Origin: Pseudomonas marvdashtae
GTDB lineage: Bacteria; Pseudomonadota; Gammaproteobacteria; Pseudomonadales; Pseudomonadaceae
Direction: 5' to 3'
NCBI RefSeq assembly: GCF_014268655.2
Contig: NZ_JABWQX020000001.1
Location: forward strand, 248,001-312,000
DNA: 64,000 nucleotides
The notes beneath the pieces are model-generated. The model did not search any database. It was given only the letters and a program-made list of their open reading frames with translations, and was not told the DNA's origin. The position numbers were made by a program, and so were the translations under genes. Positions within the stretch are counted from its first letter, which is position 1. Each line of letters begins with the position of its first letter. Below are positions 1 through 11,568 of the stretch, piece by piece.

Positions 1-133
1 CCAGGGTCTTGCCATTTTCTTCATAGACATAGGGCGCCCAGGGTTCGGTGACAATGCGCAACTTCTCGGCCTGGGCGGCGACGCTCAGGCACAAGAGAAG
101 GAGGGCTGTCAGTAACTGGACGACTACGGGCAT
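1..133 (-). CDS. Periplasmic solute-binding protein (N-terminal part only)
   Basis: Only the first 44 codons are in the window. They encode a typical Sec signal peptide (MPVVVQLLTALLLLCLSVAAQA) followed by KLRIVTEPWAPYVYEENG. A mature protein opening with 'LRIVTEPWAPY' is characteristic of bacterial extracellular solute-binding proteins of family 3 (amino-acid ABC receptors or related sensor proteins). A second protein of the same type lies at 29671-30408 and opens in the same way ('LRLVADAWPPFT'). The ligand cannot be told from this fragment, and the rest lies outside the window. Confidence 0.75.
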   Translation of the reverse strand, partial: MPVVVQLLTALLLLCLSVAAQAEKLRIVTEPWAPYVYEENGKTL

Positions 134-217
134 GGCCGGAGGTTACGACGAGAGCTCATCAAATAGCTAGAGCGCTCTGGCGCGTGGCTTCGTGCCCGGC
201 ATCGGTCATGCAGGGCA

Positions 218-1300
218 CTAATTGCCTTTTGTCTGCATCAAGTGTCGATAGATGGCTTCGCGGCGCTCGCCCAGCACGCATCGTATGAGGGGATGGCTGA
301 GCCACTGTTTGAGCTCATGATCCTGCAAGGGTTTTTTCAGTCGATGTTCGACGTTCTCCAGCGCCTTTTCCCACCAGACCGGGCCGCAGGCCCGATCGAA
401 GGGGTTCGGGTGAGGGTAGCAGCCATACAGGATTTCACGCATGAACTGGCGTTTATGGCCCGGTAACGCCACGGTAATGACTTTGTACGCCAAGCGTTGA
501 AGGGTAGGCGGGCGGGGCAGGACGGCGGTGACTTGCCGTGTTTCATCCAGCGCATACTGGCAAACCGGCGCTGCGCGATGTTTGTCGTACCAGGCTTTGG
601 TCTTGGCACGGAACAGCTGTTTGCGGCTCCAGTAGTGGTGGATCAGGTCCGGACATTCACTGACCTGGACCTTGCGATAGGCCGCCACCGACAGGCAGAA
701 CTCTTCCAGGGTGTAAGCCCCGTTCGCGAGCACATAAAACTCATCCATCAGGGCGATCGATTGGTCCAGGATTGCCGCATCGGCTGCGTAGAGACCGATC
801 ACACCCGAGTTCAGCAAAGGCATGGCATCGTCGGCCAGTTGCCGCTGTTGCAGGGGCTTGGCGAGCGTCAGGTACAGTCCAGCATCCTTGTTGGCGCCAT
901 AGTTCAAGCCGAAGGCGTTGCACAGCAGCGTACCTGGCTTGATCCGCTGGAAGAGAGCCAGGGGCGAGCAATGGAAAAAGGTGTCCGTGTCGATCAGCAG
1001 TGCCAGTTCATGCTCTTCGAGCACCTTCTGCAGGACGACGTGCTTGGCTCGGAAATGATAGCCGTGCGGGGCGATCCAGCCTTGGCGCGTTTCGTTGTCC
1101 AGCGGGCGCAGCCGAACCGGCAAACCGTCGTAGGGCGCGGGATTGTCAGTGAACACCTGGATTTCCAGCGCTTCACCTGGGGTCTCGCGCAGACCCGCCA
1201 GAGCGCTGGCGATGCTGAATACCGCTTCCTGGTGATAAGTCTCGGCCCCGTAGACCAGATAAATGAGTTGTGGGGTCGTTGACCTGTGGCCATTAGGCAT
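218..1300 (-). CDS. Putative glycosyltransferase-like protein (GT-A fold type)
   Basis: A 360-residue cytosolic protein without signal peptide. The N-terminal region 'PQLIYLVYGAETYHQEAVFSI' and the later 'LALLIDTDTFFHCSPLALF' look like the nucleotide-sugar-binding half and the metal-binding DxD motif (here DTD, near residue 102) of a GT-A glycosyltransferase. 'LLNSGVIGL' after it also fits that fold. I do not recognise a named gene or acceptor. It starts just after the metF terminator, so it probably has its own promoter. The gap down to the solute-binding gene at 133 shows nothing further. Confidence 0.6.
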   Translation of the reverse strand: MPNGHRSTTPQLIYLVYGAETYHQEAVFSIASALAGLRETPGEALEIQVFTDNPAPYDGLPVRLRPLDNETRQGWIAPHGYHFRAKHVVLQKVLEEHELALLIDTDTFFHCSPLALFQRIKPGTLLCNAFGLNYGANKDAGLYLTLAKPLQQRQLADDAMPLLNSGVIGLYAADAAILDQSIALMDEFYVLANGAYTLEEFCLSVAAYRKVQVSECPDLIHHYWSRKQLFRAKTKAWYDKHRAAPVCQYALDETRQVTAVLPRPPTLQRLAYKVITVALPGHKRQFMREILYGCYPHPNPFDRACGPVWWEKALENVEHRLKKPLQDHELKQWLSHPLIRCVLGERREAIYRHLMQTKGN

Positions 1301-1327
1301 CTAACGCAATCCTCCAGATGTTTGTGT

Positions 1328-1362
1328 AAAAAAAAGCCCTGGTTTTTGCCAGGGCCTTTTTT
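1328..1362 (-). terminator. Rho-independent terminator after metF
   Basis: A perfect 7-bp GC-rich stem (GCCCTGG 1336-1342 with CCAGGGC 1349-1355) is followed on the minus strand by a run of eight T (1328-1335). It lies about 20 bp beyond the metF stop. A T-run also follows on the plus side, so it could work in both directions. Confidence 0.85.
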
Positions 1363-1382
1363 GTACCACTGCATTAAGTCAG

Positions 1383-2228
1383 TTAACGCGGCAGTTTGAG
1401 GTTATTCCATACCGCGAGGCTGGGCTCGGCCTGGTTCAGGGTATAGAAATGCAGCCCCGGCGCACCGCCTTGTAACAAACGCTCACACATTTGCGTGATG
1501 ATTTCTTCACCGAAGCTTTGGATGCTGGATGTGTCGTCGCCGTAGGCTTCCAGTTGCTTGCGGATCCAGCGCGGGATTTCTGCCCCGCAGGCGTCGGAGA
1601 AACGCGCCAGCTTGCTGTAGTTGGTGATCGGCATGATTCCCGGTACCACGGGGATCTCGACACCCAGCTTGCGAACGCGCTCGACGAAATAGAAGTAGCT
1701 GTCGGCGTTGAAGAAGTATTGGGTGATTGCACTGTTGGCGCCGGCGTTGGCCTTGCGCACGAAATTGCGCAGGTCATCTTCGAAGTTGCGCGCCTGGGGA
1801 TGCATTTCCGGGTACGCGGCGATTTCGATGTGAAAGTGTTCGCCGGTTTCTTCGCGAATGAACTCAACCAGTTCATTGGCGTGACGCAGCTCGCCACTGG
1901 CCATGCCCATGCCTGACGGCAGGTCGCCGCGCAGGGCCACGATGCGCTTGATGCCGGCGGCTTGGTATTGAGTCAGCAGGTTGCGCAGGTCATCCTTGCT
2001 ATCGCCCACGCAAGACAGATGCGGAGCGGCCGGGACTTTGACTTCGCTTTCGAGCTGCAGCACGGTATTCATCGTGCGGTCACGGGTCGAACCGCCGGCG
2101 CCGTAGGTGCAGGAGAAGAAATCGGGGTTGTAGCTGGCCAACTGGCGGGCGGTGGCGATCAGTTTTTCATGCCCAGCATCGGTTTTCGTCGGGAAGAACT
2201 CGAAGCTGTAGCGGCGTTCTTGGGACAT
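1383..2228 (-). CDS. metF: 5,10-methylenetetrahydrofolate reductase
   Basis: A 281-residue FAD enzyme that reduces 5,10-methylene-THF to 5-methyl-THF, the methyl donor for methionine synthase. The N-terminal 'SFEFFPTKT' strand of the TIM barrel, 'SCTYGAGGSTR' and 'RGDLPSG' are diagnostic of MetF. Two ATGs lie close together. The inner one (2228, MSQERR) sits 7 nt after AAGGA, while the outer one (2234) is only 1 nt from it, so the inner start is chosen. The gene follows ahcY on the same strand after a 109-bp gap holding a REP element, so it may be co-transcribed with ahcY and share its SAH riboswitch control. Confidence 0.95.
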   Translation of the reverse strand: MSQERRYSFEFFPTKTDAGHEKLIATARQLASYNPDFFSCTYGAGGSTRDRTMNTVLQLESEVKVPAAPHLSCVGDSKDDLRNLLTQYQAAGIKRIVALRGDLPSGMGMASGELRHANELVEFIREETGEHFHIEIAAYPEMHPQARNFEDDLRNFVRKANAGANSAITQYFFNADSYFYFVERVRKLGVEIPVVPGIMPITNYSKLARFSDACGAEIPRWIRKQLEAYGDDTSSIQSFGEEIITQMCERLLQGGAPGLHFYTLNQAEPSLAVWNNLKLPR

Positions 2229-2275
2229 GGTCATATCCTTGGAAACTCATAGGCCGGTGAGGCACGCAGGCTTGA

Positions 2276-2331
2276 GTGGGGGCGAGCAAGCTCGCGCCCC
2301 ACAAGGAGCCGGCTCCCACGCGGGGGAGCCG
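2276..2331. repeat. REP-like palindromes between ahcY and metF
   Basis: Two adjacent GC-rich inverted repeats occur here: GGGGGCGAGC-AA-GCTCGCGCCCC and a GGAGCCGGCTCC-type palindrome. They match the style of the extragenic palindromes repeated elsewhere in the window. They may stabilise or attenuate the transcript between the two genes. Confidence 0.6.
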
Positions 2332-2337
2332 AGCCGA

Positions 2338-3948
<1,611 letters not shown>

Positions 3949-4066
3949 AGGGTTTCTGTCGGCAAATCAAAATTGCCAATGATCGTTATAGCCCTGGCGA
4001 CGTAGAGCCTTCCCGCCCGGTCTGCCATGATGCCGGCATTCATCGGCCAGACGCTCAGGAGTGATC

Positions 4067-4468
4067 ATGAATTTCCACACCCGCAAATGGGTCAAGCCCG
4101 AAGACCTCAATCCCAATGGCACGCTGTTCGGCGGCAGCCTGTTGCGCTGGATCGACGAGGAGGCGGCGATCTACGCTATCGTCCAGCTGGGTAACCAGCG
4201 CGTTGTCACCAAGTACATCTCTGAAATCAATTTTGTCAGCGCTTCGCGCCAGGGCGACATTATCGAACTGGGCATCACCGCCACCGAGTTTGGCCGCACG
4301 TCCATCACCCTGACGTGCGAAGTGCGCAACAAGATCACCCGCAAGAGCATCCTGACAGTGGAGAAGATGGTGTTCGTCAATCTCGGCGAAGACGGCTTGC
4401 CCGCGCCCCATGGTCGGACGGAGATCAAGTACGTCAAGGATCAGTTCAAGGGCGACATTGTCGAATAA
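4067..4468 (+). CDS. Acyl-CoA thioesterase, hotdog fold (YciA-like)
   Basis: A 133-residue single hotdog domain with the family hallmark 'NPNGTLFGGSLLRWIDEEAAIYA': the turn before the central hotdog helix and an Asp at the active site. It is predicted to hydrolyse short to medium acyl-CoA esters in the cytosol. The ATG at 4067 lies 5 nt after AGGAG. The GTG two codons earlier overlaps that site and is rejected. The gene is alone and divergent from ahcY. Its substrate cannot be told from sequence. Confidence 0.85.
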   Translation: MNFHTRKWVKPEDLNPNGTLFGGSLLRWIDEEAAIYAIVQLGNQRVVTKYISEINFVSASRQGDIIELGITATEFGRTSITLTCEVRNKITRKSILTVEKMVFVNLGEDGLPAPHGRTEIKYVKDQFKGDIVE

Positions 4469-4567
4469 GGCCGGGGGTGTAACAGGCGCCGGTCATTTCC
4501 CGGCACCACTGAACAGCTCCGAACGCCGCGTGTCGTAGGTACATCACGCCACCGGTTCAGGAGCTGT

Positions 4568-5464
4568 ATGGACACTCACGAAGACGGCAAGACCCCTGAC
4601 CTCTCGGCACAGGAACAGCACGAGGTCGACCGCAACCAGCCGCCACGGGCGGCAGTGCTGCATGAAATCATCCGCACCCAGGGCAATCAGGAGCTGGAAC
4701 GCAGCGTCGCCGCGCTCTGGTGGTCGGCGCTGGCGGCCGGCTTGACCATGGGACTGTCGCTCATGGCGATGGGGTTGCTCAACTCGCGGCTGCCGGACCA
4801 CGAAGGTTTTAAAGTGATTGCCAGTCTTGGCTACTGCGCCGGCTTCCTGGCGGTGATCCTCGCGCGCCAGCAGCTATTTACCGAAAACACCCTGACCGCC
4901 GTGCTGCCCATCATGAGCAAGCCAACGTTGGGCAACTTCGGCCGCTTGTTCAGGCTATGGGGTGTGGTGTTGGTGGGCAATCTGTGCGGCACTTTGCTGG
5001 TGGCCTATGTGATGCTGCACCTGCCGATTTTCGATCAGCGCACCGACCAGGCGTTCCTGGAAATCGGTCGCAAGGTCATGGAAAACGACACCGGCCAGAT
5101 GTTCGCCAAGGGCATTATTTCCGGCTGGATGATCGCCACCATGGTGTGGATGATCCCCTCTATGGAAAGCGCCAAGATGTGGATCATTGTGCTTATCACT
5201 TATCTCATGGCGCTGGGGGACTTCACCCACATCGTCGTCGGCTCGGCCGAGGTCTCCTATCTGGTGTTTGCCGGCCAGTTGTCCTGGGAGGATTTCTGGA
5301 TGGTGTTCGCCGCGCCAACCCTGGCGGGCAACATCATCGGCGGCAGCTTCATCTTTGCCCTGATCAGCCACGCGCAGGTGCGCAGCGAGACCAACGTTCC
5401 CCTCAGTACCCCTCTCACTCGGCAAAGCCTGCCGCGGCGCTCAGGCGACGCTGCCGATAAATAA
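4568..5464 (+). CDS. Formate/nitrite transporter family protein (YfdC-like)
   Basis: A 298-residue inner-membrane protein with a polar N-terminal tail of about 55 residues followed by about six hydrophobic segments, starting with 'LWWSALAAGLTMGLSLMAMGLL'. 'QLFTENTLTAVLP' and 'LAGNIIGGSFIFALISH' are typical of the pentameric FNT channel fold. The long N-terminal tail points to the YfdC branch rather than FocA or NirC, so the substrate is uncertain. An AGGAG site precedes the ATG. The last 50 bp overlap, tail to tail, the end of the MFS gene on the other strand. Confidence 0.8.
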   Translation: MDTHEDGKTPDLSAQEQHEVDRNQPPRAAVLHEIIRTQGNQELERSVAALWWSALAAGLTMGLSLMAMGLLNSRLPDHEGFKVIASLGYCAGFLAVILARQQLFTENTLTAVLPIMSKPTLGNFGRLFRLWGVVLVGNLCGTLLVAYVMLHLPIFDQRTDQAFLEIGRKVMENDTGQMFAKGIISGWMIATMVWMIPSMESAKMWIIVLITYLMALGDFTHIVVGSAEVSYLVFAGQLSWEDFWMVFAAPTLAGNIIGGSFIFALISHAQVRSETNVPLSTPLTRQSLPRRSGDAADK

Positions 5465-6584
5465 AGTACAGCGCAGTCAATACGGTCAGCCCGCCGACCA
5501 GGGCGCCGGTCCATGGCAGGTCGGCCAGGTTGGCGCCGCTGGCCACCACCAGTCCGCCGATCCAGGCGCCGGCGGCGTTGCCCAGGTTGAAGGCGCTCTG
5601 GTTCAGCGTCGAGCCGAGGTTCGGCGCTTCATGGGCCTGGTCGATGATCAGCAATTGCAGGATCGGGCACAGGGCGAAGGCGAAGATGCCCCACAGCACC
5701 AGGGTAATCGCCGCTGGAATCACCGATTGGCTGGTCTGGCTGAACGCGGCCAACACCAGCACCACGGCCAGCGCCATGCCTACCAATGATGGCAGCAGGC
5801 GCCGGTCGGCCAACCGCCCACCAAGAAAACTGCCCGCCGTGAGGCCGACGCCGAACAACAGCAGCATGACGGTGATGCCGTGAGGGCTCACGCCGGTGAT
5901 GTCCTGCAGGATCGGCGCGATGTAGGTGAACACGCTGAACAGGCTGGTAGAGGCCAGCACGCTCATGCCCAGCGCCAGCAGCACATTGACCTTGCCCAGG
6001 ACCTTGAACTCGCTGGCGAGGTTGGCCTTTTCCATGGGGATTTCCTTGGGCAACCAGACCCATTGGGCAATGACTGCGATCACGCCGATCACCGATACCG
6101 CCCAGAACGTCGACCGCCAGCCGGCGTATTGGCCCAGCGCCGTGCCCAACGGCACGCCCAGGACATTCGCCAACGTCAGGCCGGTGAACATCATCGCGAT
6201 CGCCTGGGCCCGTTTGTTCGGCGCCACCAGCCCGGCCGCCACCACCGAGCCGATCCCAAAAAACGCCCCGTGACACAGCGCGGTAATGACCCGGGCGGCC
6301 ATCAGCGTGACGTAGTTCGGCGCCAGGGCGCAGAGCACGTTGCCGAGAATGAACATCAGCGTCATGCCCAGCAGCGTTGCCCGGCGTGGCATATTGGCGG
6401 TGCCGATCGCCAGGATCGGCGCGCCGAACACCACGCCCAAGGCGTAGCCGGTGATCAGCAACCCGGCTTGGGGAATGCTGACGCCCAGGTCACGGGCGAC
6501 ATCGGGCAGCAGGCCCATGATGACGAATTCAGTCGTGCCGATGCCGAAAGCGGCAACGGCCAAAGCAAGCAAGGCGAGTGGCAT
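5415..6584 (-). CDS. MFS transporter, DHA1 drug/sugar efflux type (AraJ-like)
   Basis: A 389-residue, 12-helix major facilitator. 'GTTEFVIMGLLPDVARDLGVSIPQAGLLITGYALG' in helices 1-2 is the signature of the AraJ/YdhP/NepI-like group of efflux permeases, and the 'GAPILAIGTANMPRR' loop corresponds to MFS motif A. Substrates in this group vary (arabinose, purine ribosides, drugs) and cannot be fixed here. The C-terminus overlaps the convergent FNT gene by 50 bp. Confidence 0.85.
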   Translation of the reverse strand: MPLALLALAVAAFGIGTTEFVIMGLLPDVARDLGVSIPQAGLLITGYALGVVFGAPILAIGTANMPRRATLLGMTLMFILGNVLCALAPNYVTLMAARVITALCHGAFFGIGSVVAAGLVAPNKRAQAIAMMFTGLTLANVLGVPLGTALGQYAGWRSTFWAVSVIGVIAVIAQWVWLPKEIPMEKANLASEFKVLGKVNVLLALGMSVLASTSLFSVFTYIAPILQDITGVSPHGITVMLLLFGVGLTAGSFLGGRLADRRLLPSLVGMALAVVLVLAAFSQTSQSVIPAAITLVLWGIFAFALCPILQLLIIDQAHEAPNLGSTLNQSAFNLGNAAGAWIGGLVVASGANLADLPWTGALVGGLTVLTALYFIYRQRRLSAAAGFAE

Positions 6585-6726
6585 GCGCAGGGTCTCTGTC
6601 TGTAGTCTTGACGCTCTGATCAGCCATACGCATGCCGATGCTCCGATTCGAACGAAACGGGCAGCAGCAGAGTTATTGGAATTGGCTTATGCGCAACTGA
6701 GTGCGGCGTGGTCGGGAGCAGTATAA

Positions 6727-6906
6727 ACCGCTGCGGAGCTGTGGGCCATGCAACTGGGCTCAATCGCCGATGCGGTGGCGCTGCGGGAGATCAGGGTGAT
6801 CCTGGTTGTGGTCTTTGCCATGCGCTACCTTAAAGAACCTTTTGGCCGGCCACGGCTCTTAGCCTGCGCACTGGTGCTGATTGGCATGCTGGTGATGAAA
6901 CTCTGA
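6727..6906 (+). pseudogene. Remnant of an EamA/DMT-family transporter (C-terminal end)
   Basis: An in-frame stretch reads ALWAMQLGSIADAVALREIR followed by VILVVVFAMRYLKEPFGRPR and a final hydrophobic helix ending LIGMLVMKL. This matches the last two helices of DMT-superfamily exporters, where 'ALxxxxxxxVAxLREtSVxFaxxxgxxxLkEpfg' is conserved. Homology extends upstream of the only ATG (6748) until a TAA at 6724, and the first eight or so helices are missing. It is therefore a decayed gene end, not a small functional ORF. Confidence 0.65.
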
Positions 6907-6956
6907 CCAGTGCCTCACGCTCGATTTTTCTAAAAAACTCAAAAAGGAAGTGCGGT

Positions 6957-7340
6957 ATGACGGTAGCCCTGTGGTGTGTGTTGATCGCTTTTATCCTGCC
7001 TTACCTGTGTATCGGCATCGCCAAGGCGGGCGGCAGATACAGGCTGCAGGATAACCACGATCCCCGGGATTTCCTCGACGCGCTCGAAGGCGCACCCCGG
7101 CGTGCCTACGCCGCGCAATTGAACAGCTTCGAGATCGCCCCGTTTTTTGCTGCCGCCGTGATCGTCGCGCACCTGGCCGGCAACGCCGAGCTGGTGACCA
7201 TCAACGTGCTTGCCGTGTTGTTCATCACCAGTCGGCTGCTGTACATCATCTGCTACTTGGCGGACTGGGCAATCCTGCGTTCGCTGGTGTGGTTCGTCGG
7301 GGTGGGGTTGGTACTGAGTTTCTTCTTTGTTTCGGTCTGA
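6957..7340 (+). CDS. MAPEG family membrane protein
   Basis: A 127-residue protein with four hydrophobic segments. Family features are 'RAYAAQLNSFEIAPFFAAAVIVA', carrying the conserved N-x-x-E, and 'FITSRLLYIICYLADW'. MAPEG proteins in bacteria are small inner-membrane proteins related to microsomal glutathione transferases, and the bacterial role is usually unknown. A good Shine-Dalgarno (AAGGAAG) lies 7 nt before the ATG. It stands alone between the transporter remnant and mltA. Confidence 0.85.
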   Translation: MTVALWCVLIAFILPYLCIGIAKAGGRYRLQDNHDPRDFLDALEGAPRRAYAAQLNSFEIAPFFAAAVIVAHLAGNAELVTINVLAVLFITSRLLYIICYLADWAILRSLVWFVGVGLVLSFFFVSV

Positions 7341-7371
7341 AGCGGGTTTATAGAGGTAAGCGTTTGAGCGG

Positions 7372-7398
7372 TCCCCATCGCGATAAGCTCGCGACGGG
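7372..7398. repeat. Small extragenic palindrome
   Basis: CCCCATCGCGA-TAAGC-TCGCGACGGGG is an imperfect hairpin of the 'CGCGAGC-TCGCG' type common between Pseudomonas genes. It lies between the convergent MAPEG gene and mltA, where it may act as a terminator-like structure. Confidence 0.5.
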
Positions 7399-7421
7399 GT
7401 CCCGCCCATCGACTCCAATCC

Positions 7422-8609
7422 TCAGGGATTGGCAGTGATCGCATTCGCCACCTGCGGCACTTGCGGCAAAGCCATGCCCTTGGGCCAGAGCATCCAGATT
7501 TGTCCTTGTTGCTTCATGTCCCCGGCCAGTTGCCCCGCAGCCTCGCCGGTGCCCCAGAACAGGTCGGCCCGTACTTCGCCGGTAATCGCGCCGCCGGTGT
7601 CCTGGGCCGCGACGGGGCGGTTCAAGGCGCTGCCATCGGGGCGAGTCGTGGATAGCCACAACAGGCTGCCAAGGGGGATTACCTTGCGATCCACCGCCAC
7701 GCTGTAGCCAGCGGTGAGCGGTACGTTCAGCGAGCCGCGAGGGCCTTCGTTGCTGTCGGGGTTGCGGTTGAAGAATACATAGCTGGGGTTGCTCCCCAGC
7801 AACTCGGGAATCCGCTCCGGGTGGGCCTTGGCCCAGGCATTGATGGCGCCCATGGTCACGTCTTCTTTCTTCAGCTCGCCCTGTTCGACCAGCCACCGGC
7901 CGATGGGCCGATATGGGTGGCCGTTCTGGTCGGCGTAGCCGATGCGCACCTGGCGGCCGTCATCGAGCCGAATCCGCCCCGAACCCTGGATCTGCAGGAA
8001 TTGCAGGTTCATCGGGTCCGTCAGCCAGGCGATAACTGGCGCCTTCACCCCTTGGGTCTCAATGGTAGTCGCGTCGTCGTAGGGTTTCAGCACCCGGCCT
8101 TCGAGGCGACCGCGCAGGCGCTTGCCCTTGAGTTCGGGGTAGAGGCTGTCCAGCGCAACGACAATCATGTCCTCTGGCACGCCGTACACCGGGACATTTG
8201 CAGTAGCCGTCTGGGTGAGGCTGCCGGGATAGACCGGCTCGTAGTAGCCGGTGATCAGGCCGTTGGGGCTGTTGTCGCCCGAGCGTAGGCCATAGACGTC
8301 CAGGTGCTTTTTCAGGAAGTTGCGTACGGCCGATGCGGTCTGCGGCACATTGGCCGCGGCCGCGCAGGTCGGGCCCCAGTTCGGGTCGGCCTTGAGCCGG
8401 GTGCAAGCGCTGCGCCAGGAACCGAAACCGGCCAGCAAGTCTTCGTCGGAGACCGAAGGCAGCGCCTCCCACGGTGCGCTGACATAAGTGGCGAGGGCGT
8501 GGGTCTTCGGCTCTTCGGTCTTTTCACCGCGATTGCAGCCTGCCAGTAATGCGATCAGCGGTAGGGTCAACGCCAGGCTTTTCTGCCAGGGCTTGAAGCG
8601 GCTGTTCAT
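7422..8609 (-). CDS. mltA: Membrane-bound lytic murein transglycosylase A
   Basis: A 395-residue outer-membrane lipoprotein that cuts the glycan strand of peptidoglycan to form 1,6-anhydromuramic acid ends. A lipoprotein signal ends at LLAG|C (Cys 25). 'GLITGYYEPVYPGS', 'IQGSGRIRLDDGRQVRIGYADQNGHPY' and the C-terminal 3D domain 'VAAQDTGGAITGEVRADLFWGTG', with its conserved Asp residues, are the MltA signatures. Length is close to that of family members. Confidence 0.95.
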   Translation of the reverse strand: MNSRFKPWQKSLALTLPLIALLAGCNRGEKTEEPKTHALATYVSAPWEALPSVSDEDLLAGFGSWRSACTRLKADPNWGPTCAAAANVPQTASAVRNFLKKHLDVYGLRSGDNSPNGLITGYYEPVYPGSLTQTATANVPVYGVPEDMIVVALDSLYPELKGKRLRGRLEGRVLKPYDDATTIETQGVKAPVIAWLTDPMNLQFLQIQGSGRIRLDDGRQVRIGYADQNGHPYRPIGRWLVEQGELKKEDVTMGAINAWAKAHPERIPELLGSNPSYVFFNRNPDSNEGPRGSLNVPLTAGYSVAVDRKVIPLGSLLWLSTTRPDGSALNRPVAAQDTGGAITGEVRADLFWGTGEAAGQLAGDMKQQGQIWMLWPKGMALPQVPQVANAITANP

Positions 8610-8733
8610 GAAATTTTCCTTTGCAGTCGTTGAGCGCGGTCAGGCGCTCGACAACCCGTATTGTTGATAGGGCCATTGGTCTTTGCCCGCGCCCCGGAGG
8701 ATACTAACGGCCGTTTCCCGTTCCGAGGCCAAG

Positions 8734-9183
8734 ATGTTTGTAAGACGATTTTCCATGGTCGTGCTGGCTTGCCTGGTGTTGTCCGCCTGCGGTGGCGTCG
8801 ACCCTAACTCCCCGCTGGGCCAGCGCAAGGCGATTTTCAAACAGATGCTCAAGACCAACGAAGAGTTGGGTGGCATGCTGCGCGGACGTATTCCATTCGA
8901 CGGCGCACGTTTCGCCGAAGGCGCGGTAAAACTCGATCAACTGTCCCGCGAGCCGTGGAAGCACTTCCCACCGGTACGCGAGCAGGACCACACCAGCGCT
9001 TTGGACGAGGTCTGGCAAAAACAGGCGCGTTTCCAGGAGCTGGCCCGTAGCCTTGAGACCGCCACCGCTGAGTTGGTGGTGGCCAGCAAGGTCCAGCCCT
9101 ACAGAGCCAGTCAGTTGGGACCGGCGGTGCAACAGGTCGAAGATGCGTGCAGTGCCTGTCACAAGGAGTTTCGGGATCATTGA
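8734..9183 (+). CDS. Cytochrome c'-like haem lipoprotein
   Basis: A 149-residue protein with a lipoprotein signal (LVLSAC|GG) and a single C-terminal haem-binding motif CSACHKEFRDH (CxxCH). A haem site near the C-terminus after four amphipathic helices is the layout of cytochrome c' (PF01322-like). Lipid anchoring is unusual for this family and suggests a periplasm-facing, membrane-attached protein. An upstream start at 8683 would bury the signal peptide, so ATG 8734 is chosen. It is divergent from mltA. The function (NO binding or electron transfer) is not shown by sequence. Confidence 0.75.
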   Translation: MFVRRFSMVVLACLVLSACGGVDPNSPLGQRKAIFKQMLKTNEELGGMLRGRIPFDGARFAEGAVKLDQLSREPWKHFPPVREQDHTSALDEVWQKQARFQELARSLETATAELVVASKVQPYRASQLGPAVQQVEDACSACHKEFRDH

Positions 9184-9201
9184 TTAGGGGCAGCTCACAG
9201 C

Positions 9202-9597
9202 CTACTTGTCCAACTCATCCACCGTTTCCTGCAGTTCCTTGCGGGAAGCCGCCAGTTTGTCCTTGCGCTTGTTGATCTTCTCCGCGTCGCCCTTCTTCAT
9301 GGCTTTTTCCAGGTCGGCCTGGCGGCGACTGACTTCATGCTTGGCCTCAAGCACTTTGTTCTCGCGCTCCTTGCGCAAGGACGCGTCGGTGCAATGGGTT
9401 GTGACTTCGCTCAGTGCCGTTTCGAGACCCGCCTGCTGATCCTGATTGCCTCGGGACTTGGCCTGCTTGATCTGGTTGATGATGCCTTGGCGCTTGGCCG
9501 CGCAGCCGGTGAGCTCCGGGGTTTGCTCATCCGCCAATGAAGAGGTAGCCATGGCGCTGCATAACACCAGCAGGGCAACAGGGGGCAGGAAATTCAT
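9202..9597 (-). CDS. DUF1090 periplasmic protein (YqjC-like)
   Basis: A 131-residue secreted protein. The signal peptide (MNFLPPVALLVLCSAMATSSLA) is followed by 'LTGCAAKRQGIINQIKQAK' and a long charged coiled-coil region rich in K, E and R. The two Cys (in TGCA and THCT) and this layout match DUF1090. ATG 9597 lies 6 nt after GGAG, and the longer frame has no good ribosome site. The function is unknown. Confidence 0.8.
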   Translation of the reverse strand: MNFLPPVALLVLCSAMATSSLADEQTPELTGCAAKRQGIINQIKQAKSRGNQDQQAGLETALSEVTTHCTDASLRKERENKVLEAKHEVSRRQADLEKAMKKGDAEKINKRKDKLAASRKELQETVDELDK

Positions 9598-9687
9598 AGC
9601 AACTCCGTATAAAGACACGCGGGCGGTCGGGCAGATGCGCTGTTTGACGCATGCCTGCCCCTTGGGTTCAACCGCGCGGGGCCTGAA

Positions 9688-11394
<1,707 letters not shown>

Positions 11395-11568
11395 CTAGTC
11401 ATTGTCTGGGAAGTCGCGAGACTTGGAGCGTTACCGGATTTTGCGGAGCCTGATGGCGAAGTCGCGGCGGTACAGTTGAGGTATGAATTCGTCGCGCAAC
11501 TGTCCCTTGAACCCCTCGGCGACCGGCGCAGAATGGGCCTTCGACTCGTCGCTGCCAGGAGCGCCCCG

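Noticed and set aside
3961..3979. GGCAAATCAAAATTGCC upstream of ahcY as a second SahR box
   Set aside because: Shares only ATCAAAA with the sahR palindrome and lacks the second arm; too weak to call.
6748..6906. Separate small membrane protein of 52 residues
   Set aside because: Homology to EamA transporters begins before its ATG and no ribosome site is present, so it is read as a gene remnant.
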